From NCBI GenBank assembly GCA_017643495.1, contig JAEPNK010000001.1:477623-541622 (forward strand): a DNA stretch of 64,000 nucleotides. Direction: 5' to 3'. The notes beneath the pieces were generated by a model. That model searched no databases. It saw only the letters and a list, made by a program, of their open reading frames with translations, and was not told the origin of the DNA. This document shows positions 46,532 to 56,853 of this stretch, piece by piece (position 1 is the first letter of the stretch; every line of letters begins with the position of its first letter). Source of the DNA: Rhizobiaceae bacterium (lineage in GTDB: Bacteria > Pseudomonadota > Alphaproteobacteria > Rhizobiales > Rhizobiaceae). The position numbers and the translations under genes are program-made.

Positions 46532-47575
46532 ATGGCAAGCCTGAAGCCAAGGGAAATTGACCGTTTCATTAGTGCGCCGGAATTTTCACGGCCGGTAATC
46601 TTGTTATATGGACCCGATGCCGGTCTTGTGAGTGAAAGGGCCGATCGAATAGCCGAAAAATCGGGGGTAGACCTCGCCGACCCTTTTGCCCTTTTCCGGA
46701 TGGATGCAGATGATGCGGCCAGCGATTCTGCCCGCATAGCTGACGAAGCGCACACCATAGGCATGTTTGGTGGCAAACGCCTGATCAGGATTTCCGGGAC
46801 GACGCGACGGGATTTGCTCAAGGCAATAAAACCTGTACTGGAAACACCTCCCGAGGATTCGATCATTCTGATAGAAGCCGGAGAACTCGCAAAATCTGCT
46901 GCACTCAGGAAAAACCTCGAAAAACATCCGGCTGCACTGTGCATACCCTGTTACCAGGACAATGATGCTGCCATCGACCAGCTCATCGACGAAGAGCTTG
47001 TGCAACATGGTCTGACAGTCGATCGCGAAACCAGACAGTCATTGAAAGCAATGCTGGGCGAAAACCGCATGATCTCGCGTGGCGAATTGGCGAAACTCGC
47101 ACTTTATTGCCACGGTACAGACAAGGTGACGATGGCGGCAGTTGAAGAAATTGTCGGCGATGCTTCGAGACTGGTTATTGATGATGTGGTGGATGCAGCA
47201 GCAACCGGCCAGATTGCCAGGCTTCAGAAAATTTTGCCCAAGGCGTTGCAGTCCGGCAATCGCCCGGACATGATTCTTGCCGCGACGCTCAGACATTTCC
47301 AGATGCTTCAGGGAGCAAGGGCAAAGATAGAAAAACACCGCCAAAATCCGGGAGCTGTCATTGCCGGACTCAGGCCGCCAGTTCATTTCTCCCGAAAAGA
47401 CAAGGTAATTGCCGCGTTAAGCATTTGGCCCGGCAGCAGAATAGGCAGGGCCCTCACTCGCATCGACAAGGCAATGCTTGATGCCCGCGCAAACGACAGT
47501 GCCGGTGAGGCACTTGCCGGCACCGCACTTCTTGCAATTGCCATGGAAGCAGAGCGATTGAAATCTCTTAAGTAG
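46532..47575 (+). CDS. holA: DNA polymerase III delta subunit
   Basis: This clamp-loader subunit opens the sliding clamp during replication. The 347-residue protein has ILLYGPDAGLVSERADRIAE at its degenerate P-loop domain and a lid domain (SALRKNLEKHPAALCIPCYQDND, LGENRMISRGELAKLALY). A C-terminal collar follows (LDARANDSAGEALAGTALLAIA). It lies 73 bases after lptE and meets parB tail to tail with five bases between. Confidence 0.93.
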   Translation: MASLKPREIDRFISAPEFSRPVILLYGPDAGLVSERADRIAEKSGVDLADPFALFRMDADDAASDSARIADEAHTIGMFGGKRLIRISGTTRRDLLKAIKPVLETPPEDSIILIEAGELAKSAALRKNLEKHPAALCIPCYQDNDAAIDQLIDEELVQHGLTVDRETRQSLKAMLGENRMISRGELAKLALYCHGTDKVTMAAVEEIVGDASRLVIDDVVDAAATGQIARLQKILPKALQSGNRPDMILAATLRHFQMLQGARAKIEKHRQNPGAVIAGLRPPVHFSRKDKVIAALSIWPGSRIGRALTRIDKAMLDARANDSAGEALAGTALLAIAMEAERLKSLK

Positions 47576-47580
47576 TTGAT

Positions 47581-48528
47581 TTATAAAGACTTACCAAGTC
47601 TTCGTTCCAGTTCGTCCAGCTGCTCGAGAGACTTGTATTGAATGCGCAATTCGCCCTTTCCGCTATCCTTGTGGCGAAGGTCTATTTTCAGGCCAAGCGC
47701 TTCTTCTATTCGCTGTTCGAAAGAGCGAATGTCGGCAGATTTTTCAGTTTTGCGCGAGCCTGCTACAGGTTTTCCGGCCTGTTCGGATGGGTTTTGGGCA
47801 AGCGCTTCTGCCTGACGTACTGACAACCCTTCGGCAAGGATTCGCCTTGCAAGACCTTCCGGATCGTCAGCTGTTACCAGCGTTCGCGCATGACCGGCTG
47901 AAAGCTCTCCATTGCTGACAAGTTTCTGCACGGAAGGAGGCAATTTCAATAGGCGCAACGTATTTGCAACATGGGACCGGCTCTTGCCGATAACCTGGGC
48001 CAGGTCATTTTGGCTGTAATCGTATTCATCAATCAGTTGCTGATAGCCCTGGGCCTCTTCAAGTGAATTGAGGTCAGCCCGCTGGACATTCTCGATGATC
48101 GCAAGTTCCAGCGCCTGCTTGTCCCCGACTTCGCGAATGACAATCGGCACGGAATGAAGAGCAGCCCGTTGTGCAGAACGCCAACGGCGCTCACCTGCAA
48201 TGATCTCATATTCAGCACCGCCCAGATCTTCTCCCCTGACAGGACGCACCAGAATCGGCTGGACGATACCATGCTCGCGAATCGAGTCGGTCAGTTCCTG
48301 CAAGTCACTGTCAGAAAAATGCCTGCGCGGATTGTTGGGGTTCGCCCTGATTTTCTCAATCGGTACGATGCGTTCACCCCGGACAATTTCCGCAGGTTCA
48401 TCCTTTCCGGAAGGGGAGCTGCCAGCGTTGTCAGAAGTACCTCCGCCGGAAGGGAGGGGTTTGTCGAGATCCCCCATGAGTGCAGCAAGTCCGCGACCAA
48501 GGCGTTTTTTGGAATTTTCATCCGACAT
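47581..48528 (-). CDS. parB: Chromosome-partitioning protein ParB
   Basis: This CTP-dependent clamp loads at parS and spreads to guide origin segregation. The 315-residue protein has an N-terminal LGRGLAALMGD box, the CTP/arginine-rich GERRWRSAQRA, ENVQRADLNSLEEAQGY, and the helix-turn-helix YSQNDLAQVIGKSRSHVANTLRLLKLP that reads parS. A C-terminal dimer domain follows (KGELRIQYKSLEQLDELERRL). Four candidate parS sites lie within 5 kb upstream on the chromosome. It follows parA by 67 bases. Confidence 0.97.
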   Translation of the reverse strand: MSDENSKKRLGRGLAALMGDLDKPLPSGGGTSDNAGSSPSGKDEPAEIVRGERIVPIEKIRANPNNPRRHFSDSDLQELTDSIREHGIVQPILVRPVRGEDLGGAEYEIIAGERRWRSAQRAALHSVPIVIREVGDKQALELAIIENVQRADLNSLEEAQGYQQLIDEYDYSQNDLAQVIGKSRSHVANTLRLLKLPPSVQKLVSNGELSAGHARTLVTADDPEGLARRILAEGLSVRQAEALAQNPSEQAGKPVAGSRKTEKSADIRSFEQRIEEALGLKIDLRHKDSGKGELRIQYKSLEQLDELERRLGKSL

Positions 48529-48595
48529 CGGTTTTACTCATCATTGTTTATTACACTGCCGAATCAATCGTTGGGAAAATGGCGCACCTGGTTGA

Positions 48596-49384
48596 TCAGG
48601 CTGCCATCAGCTTCTTTTCCCGCTTGATTACTTCTGCAGCCAGTTCAAGATAGGCTTGGCTTCCCGGACATTGCAGATCATAGAGCAATACCGGTTTTCC
48701 GTAGGAGGGCGCTTCCGATATCCGGACATTTCTGGGAATAACCGTATCATAGACCTTCTCGCCCAGAAATTCACGAACATCCTCGACTACCTGGCTTGCC
48801 AGATTATTGCGCTTGTCAAACATGGTCATGACCACGCCATGAATGTGCAAATCCGGATTGAGGTTCTCCCTGACCTGGTCAACGGTCTGCAATAGTTGGC
48901 TAAGACCTTCCAGGGCAAAAAACTCACATTGAAGAGGCACAAGAATGGAATCGGCTGCTGCAAGGGAATTCAGGGTCAACAGATTCAGGGATGGTGGGCA
49001 ATCGATAAGAATATAGTCGAGCTCCAGTTCCGGGTTCCTGTAATCCGCAATTGCTTTCTTCAACTTGTATGCCCGGTCAGGCTGGCCGGAGATTTCCATC
49101 TCAACCCCCAACAAATCCAGTGTGGATGGAGCCAGATAAAGCCTCGGGACCGCAGTCGGCATGATCGCTTCAGCCAGCCTCGCTTCACCGGTCAGCAGAT
49201 CATAGGTAGAAACATTGCGGTCGTCCCGATCAATACCAAGACCGGTACTCGCATTGCCTTGCGGGTCAAGGTCAACAACCAGGGCATTCTTGCCAATGGC
49301 AGCCAGCGCTGTAGCGAGATTGATCGCTGTCGTCGTCTTGCCGACGCCGCCTTTCTGGTTTGCAATGGTAATGACGCGAGGCAT
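48596..49384 (-). CDS. parA: Chromosome-partitioning ATPase ParA
   Basis: This deviant Walker ATPase binds DNA and pulls ParB-parS complexes. The 262-residue protein starts ITIANQKGGVGKTTTAINLATALAA with the signature lysine, has VVDLDPQGNASTGLG, IDCPPSLNLLTLNSL and the Walker B. It has no N-terminal HTH, as in chromosomal ParA (Soj) rather than plasmid type Ia. It lies five bases after rsmG and precedes parB, the usual chromosomal order. Confidence 0.97.
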   Translation of the reverse strand: MPRVITIANQKGGVGKTTTAINLATALAAIGKNALVVDLDPQGNASTGLGIDRDDRNVSTYDLLTGEARLAEAIMPTAVPRLYLAPSTLDLLGVEMEISGQPDRAYKLKKAIADYRNPELELDYILIDCPPSLNLLTLNSLAAADSILVPLQCEFFALEGLSQLLQTVDQVRENLNPDLHIHGVVMTMFDKRNNLASQVVEDVREFLGEKVYDTVIPRNVRISEAPSYGKPVLLYDLQCPGSQAYLELAAEVIKREKKLMAA

Positions 49385-49389
49385 GGGTT

Positions 49390-50040
49390 TCAGCGCTGCT
49401 TTGTTTCGGGTTTCAGGTTTCGCACTTCCAGCAGAACGGAGTCAGGCGAAACCCTGCTCTCATGCTCTACCAGATCGAAAGACCACGTTCCATTGCATTT
49501 TGCCACTTCCTGACGATATTCACGACCTTTGTGGAAGAGCCCGACAGCCCCATCGCTCAGCCACGGCGCCGACAGTTCCAGAAGCAGTGGAAGTTCGGCG
49601 AGTGCCCGGGCTGTGACAACCTGCGGGGTTTCAATATCCCACGCTGCTACTTCAATTCGTGATGATACAACGCGGGCCTCACTGCCCATCTGGCGGATTA
49701 CCTGCCGAAGAAAAGCGCATTTTTTCTGATTGCTTTCCACCAAAGTGATTGACGCATCTTCCTGCCCAACCAGAACTGCTGCAATTACAAGGCCGGGAAA
49801 ACCACCACCACTACCGATATCCACCCATCGGGAAGCATCGGGCTTGATTGCCAGACACTGTATGCTGTCAGAGACATGTCTGGTCCAGATTTCATCCAGA
49901 GTGGATGGTGCAATCAGATTTGTTTTTTTCTGCCATGTTTGAAGACGGTCGACAAAAAGCTCTAAACGCTCAAATGTTTCACGTGAAACAGGGTATATCC
50001 GCCGGACAAATTCAAAAGCGGAATGCTTATTGCCATGCAT
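49390..50040 (-). CDS. rsmG: 16S rRNA (guanine-527-N7) methyltransferase
   Basis: This enzyme methylates G527 of 16S rRNA using SAM. The 216-residue protein has a WQKKTNLIAPST start of the core, IGSGGGFPGLVIA (SAM loop), VESNQKKCAFLRQV and VTARALAELPLLLEL. Its start overlaps the mnmG stop by one base. Codons for the VSRETF stretch near residue 18 contain a perfect parS (49975-49990), so coding and partition signals share the same bases. Confidence 0.95.
   Translation of the reverse strand: MHGNKHSAFEFVRRIYPVSRETFERLELFVDRLQTWQKKTNLIAPSTLDEIWTRHVSDSIQCLAIKPDASRWVDIGSGGGFPGLVIAAVLVGQEDASITLVESNQKKCAFLRQVIRQMGSEARVVSSRIEVAAWDIETPQVVTARALAELPLLLELSAPWLSDGAVGLFHKGREYRQEVAKCNGTWSFDLVEHESRVSPDSVLLEVRNLKPETKQR
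49975..49990. other. parS: parS site 1 (perfect, inside rsmG)
   Basis: TGTTTCACGTGAAACA is an exact 16-bp palindromic parS. It lies in codons of the N-terminal part of rsmG, encoding VSRETF, about 8.5 kb from the putative origin. Confidence 0.9.
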
Positions 50041-51947
50041 CAGATGACCCTGCTTTGTGAATCCGGTCCTGACGGAGTTTCTTTTTGCCTGTGAGTATAT
50101 TTTGCAATTCTTGTCAGCAACAAGGTAAGGGCAGCAGGCGTCATTCCGTCAATGCGCGCAGCCTGGCCAATACTCACAGGACGCACTTCCATCAACTTGT
50201 GCTTCAGCTCATTCGAAAGGCCGGGCAACTCATCAAACGGAAAGCCTTCCGGAATACGCTTTTCTTCATCCTTGCGAACCAGCATTGCATCAGCTTCCTG
50301 CCGTTTCAAATAGACGGCATAAGTTGCCTCAATCTCCAAAGGCTCGATAACTTCATCAGGAAATTGTGAAAGCTCGGGCCAGATGACACAAAGCGTTTTG
50401 ATATTGACGTCATTGTAGGAAAGCAGATCATATGCCGAGCGGCGAACACCGTCCTCATTCACCTTAAGGCCGGCTTTCCCGGCCTCATTCGGCGTAATCG
50501 TCAAGCTTTGCAGTTTTTGCCGTGCCAGCGCTTTCTCTGTTTGTCGCTTGTTGAAAAATGTCGCGCGCGCGCTACCCACAATACCTGCTTCAATACCCAG
50601 CGGTGTAAGCCGGTCATCGGCATTGTCCGCCCTTAACGACAAACGATATTCTGCTCTCGATGTGAACATGCGGTAAGGTTCGCTTACCCCTCGTGTGACC
50701 AGATCATCAATCATCACACCCAGATAGCTTTCAGTCCGACTGAAAACGGTCTCATCCATACCGGCAACAAGCCTGGCCGCATTAAGACCGGCAACAAGCC
50801 CTTGGCCGGCAGCTTCTTCGTAACCGGTGGTGCCATTGATCTGACCGGCAAGGAAAAACCCGGCGATCCTGCGACTTTCAAGGCTTGGTTTCAATTCGCG
50901 GGGATCGACATGATCATATTCGATTGCATAACCGGGCTGCAGAATCACGGCTCGTTCGAGCCCTGGTATTGTTTTCAAAAAAGCCTTCTGCACATCTTCC
51001 GGCATGGAAGTTGAAATGCCGTTTGGATAGACAGTCCGGTCTTCCAGCCCTTCCGGCTCTATGAAAATCTGATGCCCGTCCCGCTCGCCAAACTTTACGA
51101 TCTTGTCCTCAATGGAAGGACAATAGCGCGGGCCTATTCCGTCAATCTGGCCGGAATACATGGCTGACCGCTTGACATTGTCCTGAATGATCTTGTGCCC
51201 CTCAGGCGTTGTCCGGGTAATCCCGCACGATATTTGCGGATTTGTTATTGCGGCAGTCATGCTCGAAAAAGGAACTGGGATATCATCCCCCGGCTGCATT
51301 TGCAGGCTCGCCCAGTCAATCGTCGCGGTATCAAGTCGCGGTGGCGTTCCGGTTTTCAGTCGTGCCAGTCTGAATTTTGCCCTTTCCAGTGTAACGGAAA
51401 GTCCATTGCTGGGATCCTCGCCCATCCGGCCGGCCGGTATCATCCGGTCCCCGATATGAATAAGCCCCCTGAGGAAAGTACCCGTTGTCAACACAACAGC
51501 GCCGCAAGACAAAACCGTACCATCGGCAAGCACAACGCCCGTCACCCGGTCGTTATTAACCTCGAGGTCCTCTACGGCCGCTTCAACAACTTCTAACCCC
51601 TGAACACTTGCAATCTCCTCCTGCATCGCTTCGCGATAGAGTTTGCGATCGGCCTGGGCGCGGGGCCCGCGTACAGCAGGTCCCTTGCGCCTGTTCAAAA
51701 GCCTGAACTGGATTCCACCCCTGTCAGCCACCCTGCCCATCAATCCGTCAAGTGCATCAACTTCCCGAACCAGATGACCTTTTCCCAGACCGCCAATCGC
51801 CGGATTGCACGACATCACACCAATCGTGTCCCGCTTGTGTGTCACCAAGGCAGTACGCGCACCAAACCGTGCTGCAGCCGCGGCAGCTTCGCATCCGGCA
51901 TGGCCTCCACCGACAACTATGACATCATAAGTTCGAGAATCAGGCAT
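50040..51947 (-). CDS. mnmG: tRNA uridine-5-carboxymethylaminomethyl modification enzyme MnmG (GidA)
   Basis: This FAD enzyme works with MnmE to install cmnm5 or nm5 at U34 of certain tRNAs. The 635-residue protein has the FAD loop [87 protein letters not shown] and the C-terminal MnmE-binding helices. I chose ATG 51947 by homology; a GTG at 51959 is possible. It lies between mnmE and rsmG, overlapping the latter. Confidence 0.96.
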   Translation of the reverse strand: MPDSRTYDVIVVGGGHAGCEAAAAAARFGARTALVTHKRDTIGVMSCNPAIGGLGKGHLVREVDALDGLMGRVADRGGIQFRLLNRRKGPAVRGPRAQADRKLYREAMQEEIASVQGLEVVEAAVEDLEVNNDRVTGVVLADGTVLSCGAVVLTTGTFLRGLIHIGDRMIPAGRMGEDPSNGLSVTLERAKFRLARLKTGTPPRLDTATIDWASLQMQPGDDIPVPFSSMTAAITNPQISCGITRTTPEGHKIIQDNVKRSAMYSGQIDGIGPRYCPSIEDKIVKFGERDGHQIFIEPEGLEDRTVYPNGISTSMPEDVQKAFLKTIPGLERAVILQPGYAIEYDHVDPRELKPSLESRRIAGFFLAGQINGTTGYEEAAGQGLVAGLNAARLVAGMDETVFSRTESYLGVMIDDLVTRGVSEPYRMFTSRAEYRLSLRADNADDRLTPLGIEAGIVGSARATFFNKRQTEKALARQKLQSLTITPNEAGKAGLKVNEDGVRRSAYDLLSYNDVNIKTLCVIWPELSQFPDEVIEPLEIEATYAVYLKRQEADAMLVRKDEEKRIPEGFPFDELPGLSNELKHKLMEVRPVSIGQAARIDGMTPAALTLLLTRIAKYTHRQKETPSGPDSQSRVI

Positions 51948-51988
51948 ATTCTTATCCACTCAGCCCTGCAGGAGTTGAAGTTACGCTT

Positions 51989-52004
51989 TGTTTCACGTGA
52001 AACG
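51989..52004. other. parS: parS site 2 (15/16, mnmE-mnmG gap)
   Basis: TGTTTCACGTGAAACG differs from the 16-bp consensus only at the last base. It lies in the 80-base intergenic gap before mnmG, 26 bases centre to centre from site 3. Confidence 0.85.
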
Positions 52005-52014
52005 GGGTCATTTC

Positions 52015-52030
52015 TGTTTCACGTGAATCA
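52015..52030. other. parS: parS site 3 (15/16, overlaps the mnmE stop)
   Basis: TGTTTCACGTGAATCA has one mismatch to the consensus. Its last three bases are the complement of the mnmE stop codon. Confidence 0.8.
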
Positions 52031-53335
52031 TTTACCCACGCAAAACTCCGAGAATATTACATCAAGCAGATCTTCCACATCGATCCGGCCTGTAATTCTG
52101 CCAATTTCATCACTGGCAAGCCGCAGATTTTCCGCGCGCAATTCAATATCCATATTCTCACGCATTGCAAGGATCAAGTGTTCGTAACACGATTCAAGCA
52201 ATGCCCTGTGCCTAGCGCGGGTGATCAATCCGGATTCGATATTTCCAATACTGGATTGGACCCTTCCGGATATCATTTCCAGCAGGCTGTCCATCCCGTA
52301 TCCTGTTCGACTTGAAAATGATGTGCCTTCAGTGCGAAGACCATCATCATCTTTGGAAATCATGTGAACTAGATTTTCCAGATTGACGATATCGGACGGC
52401 AAAACTTCGTCAGGATGGCCAAGCCAGATAACAAGATCGGCGCTCTCTCCGCGCTGTCTTGCCCTGCGTATTCCCTCTTGTTCAATGCGATTGCCTGATT
52501 CGCGGATTCCTGCAGTATCGGAAACAATTACCGCATGACCATCAATATCCAGATGCACATCAATTACATCACGGGTCGTACCTTCCTCCTCCGTTACAAT
52601 AGCCACGTCACGACGCGCCAATGCATTCAGCAGACTGGACTTGCCCGCATTCGGTTTCCCCATCAGGGCTACTTTAAATCCTTCCCGAACAATCTCCCCT
52701 GCGCGATTGTCTGAAAGATGTTGGTGTATTTCACGTGAAACACCCCCAATCTGCGAAAAGCCGGCAGCGGATATATCCTTCGGCACGTCCTCTTCTTCGG
52801 AAAAATCCAGTTCCGCTTCGATCATGGCCCGCAAGTGTATCAGGCGTTTTCGCCAGTCATCGTATAACTTCCTCAGCTCACCCATGCTTTGAGACAATGC
52901 AAGCCGTCTTTGCGACTCGGTCTCGGAAACGATGAGGTCAGCTATTCCTTCAGCTTCAGTCAGATCCATACGACCATTTTCAAAGGCCCGCCGGGAAAAT
53001 TCACCGGCTTCGGCAATACGCACCCCCTTATGCACCAGCAAGGCATCGAGAATGGCAGATACAACAGCTTTCCCGCCATGAACCTGATATTCCAGACAGT
53101 CTTCGCCGGTGAAACTACGGGGGCCGTCAAAATGCAATACAATGCCGTTATCCAGCACTTCCCCTGTTTCCGGATGGCAGATTTGTTTGAGAACAGCCTC
53201 TCGCGATCCGGGAAGATCGCCCAGCATCGAGTTTGCAATCGAGGCAACCTCCGGACCTGATATCCTTATGACAGCTACACCGCTGGGAAGCATCCCGCTG
53301 GACAGGGCAACAATAGTCTTTCTTTCTGCTTCCAT
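52028..53335 (-). CDS. mnmE: tRNA uridine-5-carboxymethylaminomethyl modification GTPase MnmE (TrmE)
   Basis: This GTPase partners MnmG in modifying U34 of tRNA. The 435-residue protein has an N-terminal tetrahydrofolate-binding domain (TIVALSSGMLPSGVAVIRISG, SFTGEDCLEYQVHGG), a helical domain, and an inserted GTPase with GKPNAGKSSLLNAL (about residue 225), EGTTRDV and DTAGIRE. The essential C-terminal FCVGK carries the catalytic Cys. ATG 53335 begins the family N-terminus; the longer frame to 53419 overlaps the divergent yyaL. It contains parS site 4. Confidence 0.95.
   Translation of the reverse strand: MEAERKTIVALSSGMLPSGVAVIRISGPEVASIANSMLGDLPGSREAVLKQICHPETGEVLDNGIVLHFDGPRSFTGEDCLEYQVHGGKAVVSAILDALLVHKGVRIAEAGEFSRRAFENGRMDLTEAEGIADLIVSETESQRRLALSQSMGELRKLYDDWRKRLIHLRAMIEAELDFSEEEDVPKDISAAGFSQIGGVSREIHQHLSDNRAGEIVREGFKVALMGKPNAGKSSLLNALARRDVAIVTEEEGTTRDVIDVHLDIDGHAVIVSDTAGIRESGNRIEQEGIRRARQRGESADLVIWLGHPDEVLPSDIVNLENLVHMISKDDDGLRTEGTSFSSRTGYGMDSLLEMISGRVQSSIGNIESGLITRARHRALLESCYEHLILAMRENMDIELRAENLRLASDEIGRITGRIDVEDLLDVIFSEFCVGK
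52727..52742. other. parS: parS site 4 (15/16, inside mnmE)
   Basis: TATTTCACGTGAAACA matches the consensus apart from the second base. It lies in the mnmE coding region, about 700 bases from sites 2 and 3. Confidence 0.75.
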
Positions 53336-53398
53336 TGGTTTATCCGGACAACAGCGATAGGTTAGCGTAATGCGCACACAAACATGCAAAGCCGTTCT

Positions 53399-55423
53399 AT
53401 GACTCCATACAACTTTCAAAGCAACCGGCTTGGCGAAGCTTCAAGCCCATACCTCAGACAGCATGCCGACAATCCCGTACACTGGCAGGAGTGGAGCCCG
53501 GAAGTGCTTGCCCATGCCAGGGAATTGCAAAAGCCCATCCTGCTTTCAATCGGCTATGCTGCCTGCCACTGGTGCCACGTGATGGCGCATGAAAGCTTCG
53601 AGGATGCCAATACCGCCAACCTCATGAACGAGCTCTTCATCAACATAAAGGTTGACCGTGAAGAGCGTCCCGATGTGGATCAACTCTACATGGCGGCTCT
53701 CCATGCCACCGGGCAGCAGGGGGGATGGCCGCTCACCATGTTCCTCACGCCAGATGCAATACCCTATTGGGGCGGAACCTATTTCCCTCCTGAACCCAAA
53801 CACGGGTTACCATCGTTCAGCCAGGTACTTGAACATCTTGCCAATGCCTATCATTCGGGCGCGGCTGAAATTGCCCGGAACAGTCAGGCATTGCAGGATC
53901 ATCTGGTAAAACTGAATCAACCACCCATGCCTGACGACGAGCCATTTCCCGAGCTGATAACCGATTTTGCCAAGCGCACACTGGATATATATGACGAACA
54001 CAATGGCGGCCTGAAAGGCACCCAGAAATTCCCAAATTCCCCAATCCTTGAATGCTGGGCAAGACAGGCCGGCACCAAGGCCGACAGTAAGGCGGGAAAA
54101 GCATTTCTCCATACCATGGAGCAAATGTGCAGGGGCGGCATCTATGATCACCTTGCCGGTGGTATCGCCCGATACACTGTCGACGAGAAGTGGTTGGTCC
54201 CGCATTTTGAAAAAATGCTCTACGATAACGCCCATTTTCTGCACCATCTCACCTGCGCTTTCAAATTAAGCGGCAATCAAATGTTTCGAAACCGAATCGA
54301 GCAGACCGTCCAATGGGTGAGCACTGAAATGCTTTCTCCCGAGGGAGCGTTCTATTCAAGCCTGGATGCCGACAGTGAGGGCATTGAAGGGAAGTTCTAT
54401 GTCTGGAGTAATCACGAGATCCAAACCCTGCTCGGTGAAGAGCATGACGCATTTTCATCTTCCTACAATGTATCATCAGAAGGTAACTGGGAGGGTGTCA
54501 ATATCCTGAACCGTCTGGGCCAGTCTGATGATAGTTACGAAACCGAATCGATGCTGGAACCAGCACGCGAGAAATTGCTTGCCGCAAGAAACAAGCGCAT
54601 TCGTCCCGGTACTGATGACAAGGTTCTCACAGACTGGAACGGATACATGATCCGTGCCCTTGCAGAAGCAGCAACCCTGTTTGACCGTCAAGACTGGCTC
54701 GAAGCAGCTGTCACGGCTTTTCATTTCATATGCGAATCAAGCCAGAATACCCCTTGGTTAAATCACTCATGGAGAGAGGGTGTTTCAGTATTTCCGGCAA
54801 ATACCACAGACTATGCAGCGATGATAAATGCCGGTCTCTCATTGTATGAAATCACGCAAAAGAAAAAATATCTCGAAACCGTTTCACAATGGCTTGATAT
54901 TCTTGACCGGGAGCATGCCGATGGCAAAGGCGGTTTCTTCCTTACCTCTGAGCGGATCAACGACCTGATCACACGTCCTAGATGTGACCAGGATGAGGCA
55001 AATCCCGCAGGAGCTTCCCAATTGCTCGAAGCTTTGGTTCGCCACAGCCATCTGGCTGATGAGACCAGTTCACTGCAAAAGGCAGAAGCTTTGGCAAAAA
55101 ACCTCTATGCAATCTCCAAATCAAGCCCCTATGGCATGGCAGGTTTCATGAACGGACAGGATACCCTCTTCCATCATGTCCACATCTCGATCTCGGAGTT
55201 TGATACTGAAACCGGGAAAGAATTGTACAGGGCTGTACAGGATTTTCCGATTGTATCACGCACGATCACAGAGGGTAGCAACGTACCGCTTTATGAAAAC
55301 ACTGTTTCGGAAAAGCCCGGAAAAGCTTCAGCAATCGTCTGCCAGCACAAAACCTGCAGCTTGCCGACAGGCTCAACCAACGAGCTGGAAGACCTACTCT
55401 TCCAGGCAGCAAACCGACCTTGA
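53399..55423 (+). CDS. YyaL-type thioredoxin-like DUF255 / glycosidase-fold protein
   Basis: The ~674-residue protein has an N-terminal thioredoxin-like DUF255 domain (SNRLGEASSPYLRQHADNPVHWQEW, CHWCHVMAHESFED with a CxxC-like pair at residues 56-59, VDREERPDVDQLYMAA, GGWPLTMFLTPD) and an alpha/alpha six-barrel (GGIYDHLAGGIARYTVDEKWLVPHFEKMLYDNA). It is the bacterial SSP411/YyaL family (human SPATA20 relatives) of unknown function. The start may be ATG 53399 or 53384; neither has a good ribosome site. It is opposite in strand between rho and mnmE, which are usually adjacent in relatives. Confidence 0.9.
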   Translation: MTPYNFQSNRLGEASSPYLRQHADNPVHWQEWSPEVLAHARELQKPILLSIGYAACHWCHVMAHESFEDANTANLMNELFINIKVDREERPDVDQLYMAALHATGQQGGWPLTMFLTPDAIPYWGGTYFPPEPKHGLPSFSQVLEHLANAYHSGAAEIARNSQALQDHLVKLNQPPMPDDEPFPELITDFAKRTLDIYDEHNGGLKGTQKFPNSPILECWARQAGTKADSKAGKAFLHTMEQMCRGGIYDHLAGGIARYTVDEKWLVPHFEKMLYDNAHFLHHLTCAFKLSGNQMFRNRIEQTVQWVSTEMLSPEGAFYSSLDADSEGIEGKFYVWSNHEIQTLLGEEHDAFSSSYNVSSEGNWEGVNILNRLGQSDDSYETESMLEPAREKLLAARNKRIRPGTDDKVLTDWNGYMIRALAEAATLFDRQDWLEAAVTAFHFICESSQNTPWLNHSWREGVSVFPANTTDYAAMINAGLSLYEITQKKKYLETVSQWLDILDREHADGKGGFFLTSERINDLITRPRCDQDEANPAGASQLLEALVRHSHLADETSSLQKAEALAKNLYAISKSSPYGMAGFMNGQDTLFHHVHISISEFDTETGKELYRAVQDFPIVSRTITEGSNVPLYENTVSEKPGKASAIVCQHKTCSLPTGSTNELEDLLFQAANRP

Positions 55424-55434
55424 TGCAAAATACA

Positions 55435-56700
55435 TCACGTATTCATGTTGTCGAAGAAATCGCTGTTGGTTTTTGTCTGCTTCAACTTGTCGATCAGGAA
55501 TTCGATGGCATCTGTTGTACCCATGGATGAAAGAATCCGGCGAAGTACAAAAACCTTCTGAAGATCTTCCTTCGGTACCAGCAAGTCTTCCTTGCGTGTA
55601 CCCGATTTCAGAATGTCCATTGCCGGGAACACCCGTTTGTCCGCGACTTTTCTGTCCAGAACAATTTCCGAGTTGCCCGTACCCTTGAATTCCTCGAAAA
55701 TCACTTCGTCCATGCGGCTTCCCGTATCGATAAGCGCAGTAGCAACAATTGTCAGAGATCCGCCTTCCTCAATATTTCTGGCAGCACCAAAGAAGCGCTT
55801 GGGCCGTTGCAATGCATTCGCATCAACACCACCCGTCAACACCTTGCCCGAGGAAGGAACCGTGGTGTTGTACGCACGCCCAAGACGTGTGATCGAATCC
55901 AGAAGGATTACAACATCACGTCCGTGCTCAACGAGCCTTTTTGCTTTTTCTATAACCATTTCAGCTACTTGGACGTGTCTGGAAGCAGGTTCGTCAAAGG
56001 TTGAAGAAACCACTTCACCCTTCACTGAGCGTTGCATGTCTGTCACTTCTTCCGGACGCTCATCAATGAGCAGTACAATCAGATAGCTTTCCGGATGATT
56101 GGCTGTGATCGAATGCGCAATGTTTTGCAAAAGAACGGTTTTACCGGTCCGTGGCGGAGCAACAATCAAGCCACGCTGACCCTTGCCCAATGGCGCAACC
56201 AGGTCGATCACCCGACCGGACAGGTCCTTCTTGGTCGGATCATCAAGTTCCATGCGGAACCGTGATTCCGGATAAAGTGGCGTGAGGTTGTCAAAATGGA
56301 TCTTGTGCCGAATTTTTTCCGGATCCTCAAAATTGATCGTATCAACCTTGAGAAGCGCAAAATACCGTTCCCCGTCTTTGGGGCTGCGAATAGGGCCCTG
56401 GACAGTATCTCCTGTCTTCAGGGAAAATCGCCTGATTTGAGAAGGAGAAATGTAAATGTCATCTGGGCCCGGCAGGTAATTGGCGGTTGCAGAGCGCAGG
56501 AAACCAAAGCCGTCCTGCAATATTTCGACAACACCTTCGCCAATAATTTCCACGTCCTGCTCTGCGAGATTTTTCAAAATCGCGAACATCAGTTCCTGTT
56601 TGCGCATGGTACTGGCGTTTTCAACTTCAACGCTTTCCGCAAAGGCAATCAGATCGGTTGGGCTTTTAGAATTTAGCTCTTGGAGCTTCATCTGTTCCAT
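55435..56700 (-). CDS. rho: Transcription termination factor Rho
   Basis: This hexameric RNA helicase ends transcription at Rho-dependent sites. The 421-residue protein has the N-terminal Rho domain ([32 protein letters not shown]), the RNA-binding [29 protein letters not shown], Walker [40 protein letters not shown] and the R-loop. ATG 56700 is chosen because GGAAAG precedes it at 8 bases and it matches the usual MKLQEL start; the frame opens to 56736. It converges on yyaL with 11 bases between. Confidence 0.97.
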   Translation of the reverse strand: MEQMKLQELNSKSPTDLIAFAESVEVENASTMRKQELMFAILKNLAEQDVEIIGEGVVEILQDGFGFLRSATANYLPGPDDIYISPSQIRRFSLKTGDTVQGPIRSPKDGERYFALLKVDTINFEDPEKIRHKIHFDNLTPLYPESRFRMELDDPTKKDLSGRVIDLVAPLGKGQRGLIVAPPRTGKTVLLQNIAHSITANHPESYLIVLLIDERPEEVTDMQRSVKGEVVSSTFDEPASRHVQVAEMVIEKAKRLVEHGRDVVILLDSITRLGRAYNTTVPSSGKVLTGGVDANALQRPKRFFGAARNIEEGGSLTIVATALIDTGSRMDEVIFEEFKGTGNSEIVLDRKVADKRVFPAMDILKSGTRKEDLLVPKEDLQKVFVLRRILSSMGTTDAIEFLIDKLKQTKTNSDFFDNMNT

Positions 56701-56853
56701 GAAGTCGGCTTTCCAAACTGTGATAATGAAAGGCATCCCGGAAACATGATTCTATACGGGATGTTCAGGTAGGTTGGCGCAAAACTATACTCAAATTCTG
56801 TCTTACTCAAGAAAAATTGCATGAACCCCCTTCAAGGGCCAAATGATCGGCAT

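Noticed and set aside
51953-51961. TTATCCACT near mnmG as an origin-type DnaA box
   Set aside because: Single imperfect site, not clustered; no support for a second origin.
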